Source of the DNA: Camillea tinctor
Lineage: Eukaryota > Ascomycota > Sordariomycetes > Xylariales > Xylariaceae
Reading direction: 5' to 3'
Assembly (NCBI GenBank): GCA_022578605.1
Contig: MU394062.1
Location: forward strand, 62,001-126,000
Length of the DNA: 64,000 nt
Shown here: positions 36,801-48,141 of the stretch, in pieces
Position numbering within the stretch: the stretch's first letter is position 1
Layout: every line of letters begins with the position of its first letter
Translations under genes and position numbers: made by a program
Notes under the pieces: generated by a model
What the model was told of the DNA's origin: nothing
Seen by the model: only the letters and a program-made list of their open reading frames with translations
Database searches by the model: none

Positions 36801-37510
36801 TTATTAAAAATATAACGTAAAACTTTAAAATATATAATATACTATATTAATAACTTAATAATGTTAAAAAATTAGCTTAAACTTTTAAAACTTATAATAA
36901 AATTAAATAATAGTAAATAAAGTAAATATAGCTATTTAATAAAGCTATATTAATTAAAGCTTATTAACTTAAATAATAAATATACATATTAAATATAGCT
37001 AATTTAAAACTTATTAAAATTTTAAAAATTTTACATAGCTATAAATTACTTTAATTAAATATGCCCGCTTTTTAAACTTAAAAGAAAATAATGCTATAAT
37101 TAACAAAATAAAAAAAAATAATAAATATTAAAAGTAATATTAAAAAGTAAAAACAAAAAGCTAAAAATAATAGCTTTTATAAAGCTATAAAATAATAAAA
37201 AAATTAATACTTTTATTTTATAATAATTAATTTTAAATAAATAAAAAACACGAAGTTATAAAAAAAGTTTTTAAAATTATTTATTATTTATTAAATAATA
37301 GTTATATAGCTTAAACAATAGCTTATTAAAGCATAAAACACTACTTAAAAACAAAAAAAACTTTTTAAAACTTTTTTAAAAACAACATAACAAAATAAAA
37401 TTATATAATAACAAGTTAACAAAATTAGCCTATAATAGCTACTAACTAAAAAATAATAAGCCCTTAAAGTAAAAAATAGCTTTATAAACGTAAATATATT
37501 TGCAAATAAA

Positions 37511-39917
37511 TATACCTATAGCTTGCCACGTCTTATACCTCTAAGAAGGTTGCTAAAAAAAGGCACACGCCACTCTAGCCTAAACGTTAAACAATAAAAC
37601 AAACAAACAAACAATCATCAAGCCAACCAACTAACATATATACTATTACCTACTTGCATAACTTTGAATCAAATCTAAGAGAAGAACGAGAGAAGGAAAA
37701 GTCCTGTGCATAGCTGTTGTCTGCAAAGGCAAAAAAAAAAAATTGGAAAATAAAAAAACCAGTATGAAAAACTAATAAGGGGTGGTATGGTCGCATAACA
37801 GGCCTCTAGGCCGGCCAAAATAGTTGCAGTATCACTACACTATAACCTATAACCTACTTGAGTGGAACATCCAAGTTTCGGCACCTACCGCAACTGCTAT
37901 ATTTACCCAGGTAGTACTCAGGTACCCAGGTTAAACTTAGATACAATAAGGTTGAGTTTCCATACTTTTAGCTTTAATTATTAAAGATTTGTGGAGACTG
38001 TAAAGTGATAAAAGAGAAAAACGGGAGAGAAAAAAGGTCAAATAGAAGAAAGGACCAAGACCTTCTTGTAAGTTGGGAAACTTTGTTATTTAGTGTAATG
38101 TATGTAATTGTCCCCGGAAGTGCGGGGAATTACGTAGTATTCGCAGCGTCCTGACTCGCGATACACATACAACTAACTTGGCTATGAATTCGAACCTAGT
38201 GCCTAGGTTGATGTACTCTACCAACCTACCAATTGAAGGGTTACCGGGAGCTGGCGTGTCAAGTCAGATCCTTATTATTTCCGTAATGGTAACACGCCAC
38301 TGGGAATCCATCGTCCGACCGACCGGTATCCTAGTGTAGTGTGTGATAGAACGTTTTCTGCAGAGAATCATGGGTTATTTCATATAGCGACGTCGTAGAG
38401 CATGGCTTGGTACTTCCCCACCAGCTATGGCTGGTACGAGAAACGAGAAACGATCGATTGAGCATTAGGTAGGTAGACATAGGCATAGACATTCCATACA
38501 CGCAGTAGCTGCAGATTAGCAGAACACTAGTGATGCTAACCATGTTGCACATTTACCGTTGTCTTGCCTAAACAAGTTAAAATACTTGATAAAAAAGTAC
38601 ATTTACTGTTTTTGGGTCCTGGCCGGTCTACCAGTGGTGTCGTGTACAGTACGTACCAGACCCTGGGGATCAGGGTACCGAATAGCTGGATGCGCTTATC
38701 AGAGAATACCTAAGCCAGAAACGGACAAAGGTTTCTTTAGCAGCACAACGCTATGCAGAGTAACTTTGCGCCGGGAAAACGGTAAGATGCTACTGGTAAA
38801 GAGATTACCCAACCCAATTCCCAGGAGCCAGGGTCCTGTCACCGTTCGGATGGATTAAAAAAAAGAAGTAAAAAAAAAAAGCAAAGAAAAGAGAGAAAAG
38901 AAAAAGAAGCAAGAAACAAAAAGAAAAGATGCTAAAAAGGGTTTACCCCTTGCCGTGGGACATACCGAGATGACCTATTGTTTCGTCGTTATGTGGGTCC
39001 GACATGCCGCCAAGAAAGACGTATCCCACATGGGCGGAGCAAGACGATGCTTGCTTGCTGGGCTGGGTTCTTTAGTTTGTTAGCTACTCCTTCTCGCTGG
39101 CAACTTCTACAGTTAAATGTACCAATGGCAGGTACCTACATACTACTACATGCTGCTAGTCAATCTTAGCCCGGACAAGTTATCCAATGATCCGTCTAAA
39201 TAGTCCAATCATCCAATCATGCAATTCCTCACCTTGGGGGTGACCTAGCGTCGGTACAAACTACTGCAACCTACCATTATTCCATCTTTCAATCTTCCCA
39301 CCCTTCTTTAAATTCCTCTCTTATTAAAAACGATCCATCTCCCTGGACCTGGACGGCCATCTTTTCTTTTTTTTCCCCATCATAATTATTATTAACTAAA
39401 CCTGATAGCAAAATACGTATTATTATTATTATTCCCAGGTTTTTTTTTCCTCCAGTTCTTTATTATTTTTCACGATGGTTGTTTAGAATTACCAATTCCA
39501 GAGGGACTTGACATATTTCGGTTTTTCTTATTATTCTTCCCAAGGCGTTTGTGTGATATACCTAGTAGGGTACGAGGAACTCAGTCTTACCCGAGATTAG
39601 ACAAAAGAAAAAGAAAAGGAGGAGGGAAAAGAGAAAAAAAGAAGATATATCAACTTGCTTTGTCTGGAAAACTACTTAACTTGTTGGATGTGGTTTTCCC
39701 TGGTACTGAGGCGTTGCAAGTGCCTTTTGTCGACATAGCAACTCAACACCAAGCCTCAATTATCTCGTACTACACTACACGAAAGCCCCGTCGATTAGGT
39801 GTAATCGCACGCGGCATTGTCACCAAGTTGAGAAAACCCGTCACGCTACGTCATTGGATGTCAAAAGTGTGCTGGACCTCATAAGAAAACCGGACCACCA
39901 AAATCGAAAACGAAACC
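37511..39917. promoter_or_regulatory. Gene-free stretch and promoter of the cysteine-module gene
   Basis: 2.4 kb of normal composition resumes after the AT block. There is an AAAC tandem tract at about 37597-37612, a TTATTATTATT tract at about 39418-39432, and T/C-rich sequence at 39280-39540 that may be the promoter of the gene at 39918. The open frames at 38559 and 39549 have no family features. Confidence 0.4.
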
Positions 39918-40157
39918 ATGAGTTCACCGGCTGCTGCGCCCGCCGAGGGCAAGGGAAAGAAAGGCATGGGGAGGGTCTTATATCGGGTGAAGACCGTCTT
40001 CAGGAAGGATCGTTCTAAGAAGGGTGCCGGCACCGCGGCCGGGGCCGGGGAAGAGGCAGGGGGACCCGTAGCGGGAGCTCCATTACTAAGGTACATTGCA
40101 GTCTTTGACACTGCCTTGTGAATATTGCTAACAAGTATGAAGCCCGCTGCCTGCTGC

Positions 40158-40190
<33 letters not shown>

Positions 40191-41075
40191 CGCAGTAGTA
40201 AGAAGGACGCCTGAGTATGAAGGGGCCACCAGGATTCCCAGAATACAGATTCATGAGGAACGGGCGAAGAAGTTGGGCACCAGGTTTGGCTTGGAGATCA
40301 AGCCCAACGAATGGCATACAACCGAGGGAGATGTGCTGCGAGTTGATAAGGCCGTTCGTATGCGGATCCACCGCGAGTGTCACCGGTGTCACTCCCAGTT
40401 CGGGGCAAACAACCAATGTGCCAAGTGCCAGCACACTCGTTGCAAGCAGTGTACTCGATACCCTGTGAAGCGTGACGAAGCTGGACGGCAGGCCAACCGG
40501 GAGAGGAGAGAGGCCCTCATCCAGAAGCACAAGGAAATGGCTCCCATCATCCCGAGCTACGACTACTCACCCCAAAAGATCGTCTTGAAGCGCCCTGGTA
40601 AGACCGGTGGCCAGGATTTGGTTTTCAAGGGTCGACCCCGAATGCGTGTTCGAAGAACATGCCATGTTTGTAATAATCTCATCACCTCGGGCTCCAAGCA
40701 GCCTAGGACATGCGACAACTGCGGTCACAGGCGCTGTGACGATTGCCCCAGAAACCCGTAAGTTCTTTCGACCGCATCGGCCGCTATATATTTTCTCTAC
40801 TAACTTATACTTTTAGGGATGCGAGGGACAAGTATCCATATGGGTATCCTAATGACGAGCCTGGTCAGAAATTCAAGGGCATCTATAGTTGTCACGAATG
40901 CCGCAAGAAATTCCCGCCAAACGTGGGCGACGGAGCCGAATGCCCGAACTGCTCACACAAGAAGTGTGCTCAGTGTCAACGGGTGAAACCGAAAAAGGTC
41001 GAACCTGAGCCTGACCCCGATGTTCTAGAAAACTTGCGCGCCCGTATGGCAGAGTTGAAAACAAGTGACAGCTGA
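39918..41075 (+). CDS. Cysteine-rich protein with three CxxC...CxxCxHxxCxxC modules
   Basis: Three exons: 39918-40090, 40143-40757 and 40817-41075 (introns 52 and 59 bp); 348 aa. The N-terminus is Ala/Gly/Lys-rich and a GCT repeat just after intron 1 encodes nine alanines. Three related cysteine modules follow: residues about 137-161 (CHRC, CAKCQHTRCKQC), 231-259 (CHVC, CDNCGHRRCDDC) and 288-316 (CHEC, CPNCSHKKCAQC). Each has six cysteines and one histidine in the order CX2C-X9..13-CX2CXHX2CX2C, so each can hold one or two zinc ions. Between modules are basic linkers, including one with KRPGKTGGQDLVFKGRPRMR. I do not recognise the family; a nuclear or RNA/protein-binding role is only a guess. 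The start has a good context (AAACCATGAG). Splice joins keep all three modules in one frame. Confidence 0.83.
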
Positions 41076-44000
41076 ACTCTTTCGACTTTTCTCTTTTACT
41101 TTTACCCTGATCCGATTTTCCGATGACGGAGGATATCATAGAAGGTTACCAAACATCATACCATTAGATCGGTTAAGCAAGCCGGCTGTCATGATATCAC
41201 GAGCGAGCATTGCATCGAACCACGACTGCGAGATATGTCTAGACTTACTTGCACTACATACAGTTCGTGTTCCGGAAATTTCGTACTTGTACCTACTACG
41301 TCTCGGATGACGGCAGCTTTTTTTCCTTCTCATTATTACTATTATTTTGCTCATTTGCAATACGATACACACGACGACACGAGCGGCATCTTATACCATA
41401 CTAAAATATGCATTTACTTGTTATATCCTCTCGATCTCTCTATCTCTCTAGCATTGTCTTTATTATCTCTCCCCCTCCGTAATGGGGACTTGGACAAGGT
41501 ATTTCTGCGTCTTCTCCCAACAGGTCGGACAGATAGGGAGGTCAATCGGTGTTGGGGGAATTAGGCGATGAGCAGCAATGTGAAGATGCTTCAACAAGCG
41601 GGACCCTTACCCTACCTACCTTTACCTATCAACTACGCATGACGTGTACCTACATCTTGAATAACTACAGAGCTTGTCAGAGCCTACTGCATGCCTTACA
41701 CCTTACTTTCACCCTTTGGTGTTGGAATTGTGAAATCTGACATCGATGATGTAGAAGACCTCTCCCTCTCCATACTACGCTTCGTCGTCCAGGGTTTTTT
41801 ACCACCTAGGGTATCACGGCAGCCTCTTGCATTTGAGTAATCCAAACTGGTGGCAATGGCTGACCCTCCGCACTGCATACCGTGCGTACTACTTGCCCAC
41901 AAACCATCCCCGCTCTGAATCGCGAAGGTCGTATTGTCCAGTAGTAGCGCAACCACTCTCTCCACTACCCTTTTTAGCAGGGTCACTCTGGGTTGCACCG
42001 CAGGATGCTCGATATCACTCGCATATGATGATCCCGCCAACCCAACCCGTCAGGCTGACTTGACTCATGCGTGTATCCGACCGGCTGGGTTTATGTCTAC
42101 CGTGTTAAAACTCGAACCCTTCTATCATTTTCGTCCCTTTGTTTCCCTTCTACTTGACAACATGGCGCCACCCGCTGTTCCTTGGGACTGTGACGCCACG
42201 TCAAATAAAATGAGCCAAGACAGGTTTCCACTTACAGAAACCTCTGCATATATGTCAAGCAAATGAGGAGAGCAGCTGGCATCCTGCCGGTGCAGCTTAG
42301 TCCCTACCTTCCTCGGTCTATGTTGTGGAAGAGAAAGACAAGAACTGTTCTCCTGACCCGGCGGGGTGGTTTCTGACCCCCCCTTTTCTCCTTCCCGCTC
42401 ACTCGGCTCCCCCAACATCGCGTGCGGATTTTACCTGCTTGCTCGCATACATACCGCCTACCATAATCGCTGCTACCTCACCTACGTTTGCATCTTAATG
42501 CAGATTAGAGCAGCAAAAAGGAAACGCATCTCGGTGGATCCCTCTTAGTGATAAGTCCGAGCGAGCCCCCAATAGGCGGTCGGTCGGGTTGACCACTGCA
42601 GCTGCGTCTTGCATTTCCCACTATACCACATACTGTATATAATGGTCAATAAAAGTAAAACGATCTATCGTTCGGGGAGAACGGGTGAGAGGGCAGAGAA
42701 GATCCCATAGTAATGATAAATCCATCTTTTTGAATGTATCTGTCGTATGACTATAACCCCCCTTCTCCATTCGCAATGGCTCTGGGTCCCCGGGGAATAC
42801 GGACTCATGAACCTGTCCCAATCATTAGCAGCTACATGTATCTCTATAGAAATTGCGGGCAAAAGGTAGAACTCCATCCGCGTACATATGTAGCTCTATA
42901 TCTATATATATATAGTTATACGTATTACCTACCTCCACCTACTTCTGTCGGTACATATCTGTAACAAATCCCAAGTCTTACCGCCTCCATTTCCCAGCTC
43001 CCAACGTGCTGGTTCCATGGAGAAAAAAGGGGGTGAGGGGAAGACCTCTAGCCATTGGAAGAATGAAGTAGGATAATGGACATTTCGTTTTTGCTGGCGG
43101 TTATTCTATGTATGCAAAACGCATCAACTAGCATGCGAGCCAACCACAGCCTCGGAATGGGAGTAGCTACATAGTCCGCGGTACAGCACACACGCATAAC
43201 GTCTGTGGATAGTCTACATTACATACGTACGGACAGACATACTCGCCTAAACTTCAAGTAATATCACACTTACCTACCTACTTACTTACCTGACCAAGCT
43301 GTCTTACCAATATAATTATAAACGACAGACGGCACTGCAACGTAATTATAAGCCCGCGGCAGTGGAAAAAACCGGGAAGTCGGCCTAGTCTAACAGTACT
43401 CGGGCTTAATTTGCGCATACTGTGCCATGTGGCTACTCAGATCCCTCCCCCTTTTGCCCCTTTCCCTATTCTCACTCTTATGCCGGCCACAGCATAGTAT
43501 AATACTACCTGCCCGTATTTCCGTCCCCCCCCTTTCCACAACCTCCCTCCATGCCTCTCCCAATAACATTAGATAGGTGTCAGTTGTCAAATATGAGGTT
43601 AGATGATCAAGTTGATAGATTAAGAAACATGAAACGTGTCGTCTTCTTTCTTATTCTCCTGTAGGATACCAGTACATATACGAGGCAGGCACGTAGGTGC
43701 ATCTGCGAACCTCATGCGACTACGTCCTATTGTGTATATTATATATTACCTGTTAACACAATACGTTCCGTCAGCCGGCTGACATGCGTGCGACTTAGAC
43801 CCACGCGCCGGCTAGCCAGCCTTCCTCGGTCAATTCATCGTGATCGTTGACTGCCCAGAGAGTCCTGAGTCCATCCCGCCAAGTTCTGGATAATAATATG
43901 CCTCTCCCACCTCAGTGTGGTCTAGCCTCAGCTTGTATATAAGAAAAAATGCTATTTAAAGCATGGTGAGATGTAGTCGAATAGCAAGCGTAATATGTAA

Positions 44001-44256
44001 AATTGAGGTCTTAGAAGGAAAACATCTACCCTCCCTGGTCACCTAAGCAGCAACCTCTTCTCCGTTACCTTCTTAGTCAACTTGCATCACCCCCCTTTCT
44101 TCCTCCATTCTTGCGGTCTCTGTCATCGAATCAAGCTAGAGGGCTAGAAACGTGCGAAATGCCGCGATAGACTAGTACACTAGAAAACCAACCTCCTTGG
44201 CAACTTCCCGTCCCCCACCAAGCGAATTGATATGCATACCTACTAAATTACCGGCT

Positions 44257-44280
44257 CATGTACATATCAATATGTACATG
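44257..44280. other. Perfect 10-bp inverted repeat with 4-nt loop
   Basis: CATGTACATA (44257-44266) and TATGTACATG (44271-44280) are exact reverse complements around TCAA. It could be a cruciform or binding palindrome; no gene lies nearby. Confidence 0.75.
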
Positions 44281-47200
44281 CATAGTCTATCAGCTAAGTA
44301 GTCAGTCAGTCAGTCTATCACTCCGTCTGTCAGTCGATCTGAGCCTGACTGGCGGGTCCGGCCCAGCCCGACGTGCTCGCCGTGTATGCACACGAAACTA
44401 AATATGGAGAGGTCGGAGTAATGATAGGGTCACGTCCGGCCATAGAAAACCCAGGGTCGAAAAAAAACCGTTCGGTACTTCTCCTTAGTAGTAGTAGTGG
44501 GGAGATGAGAGGAGGTATGCGTGTATCTATATTGTGTTTCTGACTTGCTTATGTGTATGTATGTAGGTGTGTTAATCCTCATCACGCAATACGCTGGGTA
44601 CTTTCTTAGATGGGGTTGTATGTATATTACTGCTATTATTACTGCTGTCCTTGTTTCATTCCACCTCTTTCTTTTTCTGATGGCATAGCGTGTTGAGCAT
44701 CTCTTCGTTTATTGCAGTGGAGCTCAAGGACAGAACCATCCAGGCCCTTCGGACTGCTTTTACCACCTGTCTGAAACTCGTAGGTGCTTTCTTTTCACCC
44801 CTTACCGGCTGACGCCAGTACAACAAAAGCGTCTCTTGTGTAGATTGTAGGAGAGTATCATTGATCAGCTAGCTAGTTACATCCCAGAAATCATCTCACG
44901 GCCGAAGATCGCAGATCTACCCTCGAGCTTATACGGTGAACTTTGCTGTGAAGGGGTGCGGGATGCGGACTCGTAGGACGTGTCCGCTATATATATGACT
45001 TACCTACAGGACTGATATAAGTCGATGGACGGGCAGGATTAGCGTATGAGTAAGAGCAAAAAAGTCCAAGACAGACAAAAATTATTCTAACCAGCCTATG
45101 AAAGGATAAGAAAAGACGGAATTTCGGATGTCATGCGTGTTCGCAGATTCAAAAATTTCACTAATTAGATCCTCTCGAAACCCGATGGCGCTCCCCCCTC
45201 CCCTTTACCCTTCTTACGCTTTTCACGTGAATGTGTTTCTTATCTATTGCACCACGAATAATAAACTAGGGTGTTAGTTGCATTTCTGAGGGGAAGCTAA
45301 CCTGTACGCCGGTATAAACTCACGATGGTCTGATATACTACCCGCTTTCCCTACCCCTTACCTCGTAAGCAAGCGTGGCATGACAAGGGTTCCCTATAGG
45401 TTACATGAGTATCTATGAGAAAGAGACAAGAAAAAATGAAGAAAAAGGCAAGAAGCGCGGGAGAAGGGGGTAAATACGTAGTATCGGAATATCAAAAAAA
45501 AAAAAAAAGACTGTAGCTCCCATCGTCGACTACGACGTAACCAACCTCCCTCCCTGACATGAAGATGACCCCCCTCTAGATCCGCATACCCAATCCCAAT
45601 CTCCTCGACTTAAGCCCATCCTATTAGACTCCTGCCCACTACAACCACACGCACATACACGTTCCCGTGCGCAGTAGTAGCGCAGAGGAAGGGGTGGCAG
45701 GGGGGCCACTGAGAAGAATAGCCTACTAGCCTACCCATCGTTTCTACTTACGCGCTACCCGCGCGTCCCGTCCCTCGACGGCGGCATGTGACCTCCATTT
45801 CCTGGCGCCCGGCGCCGGGGGGAAGAAGAGGGAAGGGGGGGGGCAAAGGGTCTCGGGGCATCAGGGAGAGGGTGAGGGGCGATGGGTAATAATCCGGGAA
45901 TTTGGATTTGGGGGGTTGGGGTGCATGGAAAAGATTTGGGAGGGAAGGAGGGGAGGGGGTTACCCATATACACCCTTTTTAAAAAAAAAGAAAAAACCGA
46001 TTAGATGTGTGACTATGTAAAGTAAGTTCGGATCTTTCTAAAATAAGGACAAGGTCGGCTTGGTGATGTAGAGCGTGATGGTGAAGTTCCGGAAGCAGGG
46101 AGTAGGGGGGTGATAGGTATGAGATGTACGACTCGACGAGAGGAGACTTTGTCGTGCTCAACTGTGACATGTGTATCTAATTAATGTTGCACATATAGGT
46201 AGATGACCTAGACTCTGTGATTTTTCCTTTGTAGAGATGCTAATGGGAGGTAGAAAGCGAAGAATAGAAGGGGGAAAAGGTATATATTTCTGATATAAGG
46301 AGGTCGTAAAGTGTAGATGGGAGAGAGTACCCCGATATGAACACCAGTAGCTAGGATATGTACACTGTTGTTTAATATATCGAATACATTAAAAATTCTT
46401 CATCTTTATTATTCCATTTGCAATAAGTATATACACATGCCCCTGCTCACACATTACTCCCCTCATCCCTCCCCGTAGGAGATGGTTAGGTCCATGCATT
46501 GAGTGGGGAGAGATTGGAGCAAAGAAAGACGTTTTGACTATATATAAAACCATGTATGATCGTTTCTCTCATCTATCTAATCCATATAGTATTTATTGTT
46601 GGTTGAGTAGGTGGCAGCGTGGCTGACTTACTAGGTCCGGGGTCCGGGATCCGTACCTATTATTTCGGGTCCGGTGCCACGGTTCGGATATTGCTGCACG
46701 AATGAAAGGAGGTTTTCTAACCCCGGAATCCTCCTTTGGTATTACAAGATGTGGGTTCGTACGTAGGTAGGGTTTATAGTCGTCGCGATATCAAGGCCTC
46801 ATGCATGAGCCGTAACGTCCTTGGCAGTAACACATAGGATGTTTTAACTAGTAAACAATGACTCCTTTTACTCTTAAGTGCTGGCTAGAGTTACATTGGA
46901 TGAAATGAGTTCATAAAACTCGGAATTGTAGTGAAGTGGATGAGATTTGCTTTTGATGAAAAGGAGGACCGCCATACGCTCTTAGATTGCCTTGTCACAT
47001 ATACCTCACTCACCTCGGAGCAGTAGAGCATGTCCATAGTATGATATTGTCCTAACCCCAGGTAAACCTATTAATCGGTATTTCTTTTCTAGCAGTTATT
47101 CTGTGTATTATACACATAAAGGGAGGGATAATGCCGAATATGATAAGGTCTAAGTGAGTATAAGAAGTTTCTATGAGCCAGCTCAACCCATTCCACATCC

Positions 47201-47882
47201 TAGTCAATTGCGCTATCTTGTAAAAAATATAATGAACGGGCTTAAACACGGGGTTCGTAGTTTCTTTTGTATCTTGAAATAATGGTCAATATTGTTTACG
47301 GCGCTTGAGAAATTAATGCAATCGGAGAGGGGTTTCAAACAGGACAAACGTGATTATAAGAAATTGCCGAATTGCCAAGTCGACAGCCTATATCGCGTCA
47401 GCGAATGATGCTACACGCCGAAGGTATAGGTTCCGCATTCATAAGCCGTAGAACCCTCGATTTCCAAATCGGTGGTTTATACTGCGACTATAGAATTAAG
47501 TCGTGCGATTGTCATGCAATCATCGCATGCTTCATTTCGGTGTGAATCATCGGCATAGATAAGTACACCTTGTGATCGAGATCGGTATCTCGTCCGGTTG
47601 ACAGTCAGAAGTGTGCTCCGCGTCGGGACCGGAGATGTACTCACTGGCCCCGTCCAGAACAACCCGGGATGTAAGGATGAAAGAGGCGTCCATACATATA
47701 CGTTTCTTGCCTTAGGGGATGTCATATTTCATATGTAAAAGCCATTGAGGAGGATTCCGGTCTCGGGATATCCCGATATAGATAGCTAGGCCGATCGCTC
47801 CGATCTGAGCCGAAGCCGTTGAGCAGAATGTTCTCCGCTTCGTGGGCCTTGTGTGGAGTCATCAAGCTTCTACGTTAACGTT

Positions 47883-47948
47883 AGATAATTCTCAATTATA
47901 AACTACCAAGGCGCCACGCCGATTTGTTATCATCCCCGGTTATAAATG
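47883..47948. promoter_or_regulatory. Possible GATA-factor sites and TATA element upstream of the D-amino-acid oxidase gene
   Basis: AGATAA (47883-47888) and, in the other orientation, TTATCA (47927-47932) both match the HGATAR consensus of fungal nitrogen-regulatory GATA factors. TATAAA follows at about 47942. All lie 190-260 bp before the start codon of a nitrogen-catabolic gene. Such hexamers are common by chance, so this is only a suggestion. Confidence 0.25.
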
Positions 47949-48141
47949 AAAGCCCGCGTCTCTAGTCTCTAATCAGAAGCCCATTTTCGGAGCTCTAGTC
48001 TATAGCCAAGTAATCCGATATAAGATATTTGGGGCATAACCCAAGTTTACTAAGGCGAGAATAAGAAAGAGAGAGGCAATTGCAACGAACAGGGCAACAT
48101 TAATACCACAACCCAAGGGAGCAATCAGCTTGGAGATAAAG

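Larger units (their letters stand above)
31108..37510. mobile_element. RIP-degraded AT-rich block, presumed ancient transposon(s)
   Basis: About 6.4 kb of nearly pure A/T sequence with sharp edges. The few remaining C residues are mostly in CpT or CpG contexts (GCT, ACT, ACG, AGC), while CpA and its complement TpG are very rare and TpA is dominant. This is the pattern left by repeat-induced point mutation, a premeiotic defence of Pezizomycotina against duplicated DNA. No open frame over 60 codons survives except one that overlaps the inserted element at 33639-33852. Which transposon class it came from cannot be read; I could not identify terminal repeats at the edges. Edges are approximate to about 50 bp. 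Confidence 0.88.
41076..48141. other. 7-kb gene desert
   Basis: No convincing coding region on either strand; open frames are short and without motifs. Seen here: an exact 10-bp palindromic hairpin at 44257-44280, a CAGT repeat near 44301-44320, a purine-rich tract at 45820-45960 that produces a proline-rich shadow frame, an A-run near 45494, and ACCTACTTACC microsatellites near 43270-43295. The last 250 bp are the promoter of the oxidase gene. Confidence 0.5.

Noticed and set aside
38183..38243. tRNA-like segment on the minus strand (GGTTGGTAGAGTA ... GGTTCGAATTC)
   Set aside because: Distance between D-arm-like and T-arm-like parts is about 8 nt too short, and neither acceptor nor T-stem pairs; probably chance or a decayed fragment.
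39549..39884. 111-codon open frame just before the cysteine-module gene
   Set aside because: Low-complexity Lys/Arg-rich start in the promoter/5' UTR and no domain; the gene's own start at 39918 is better supported.
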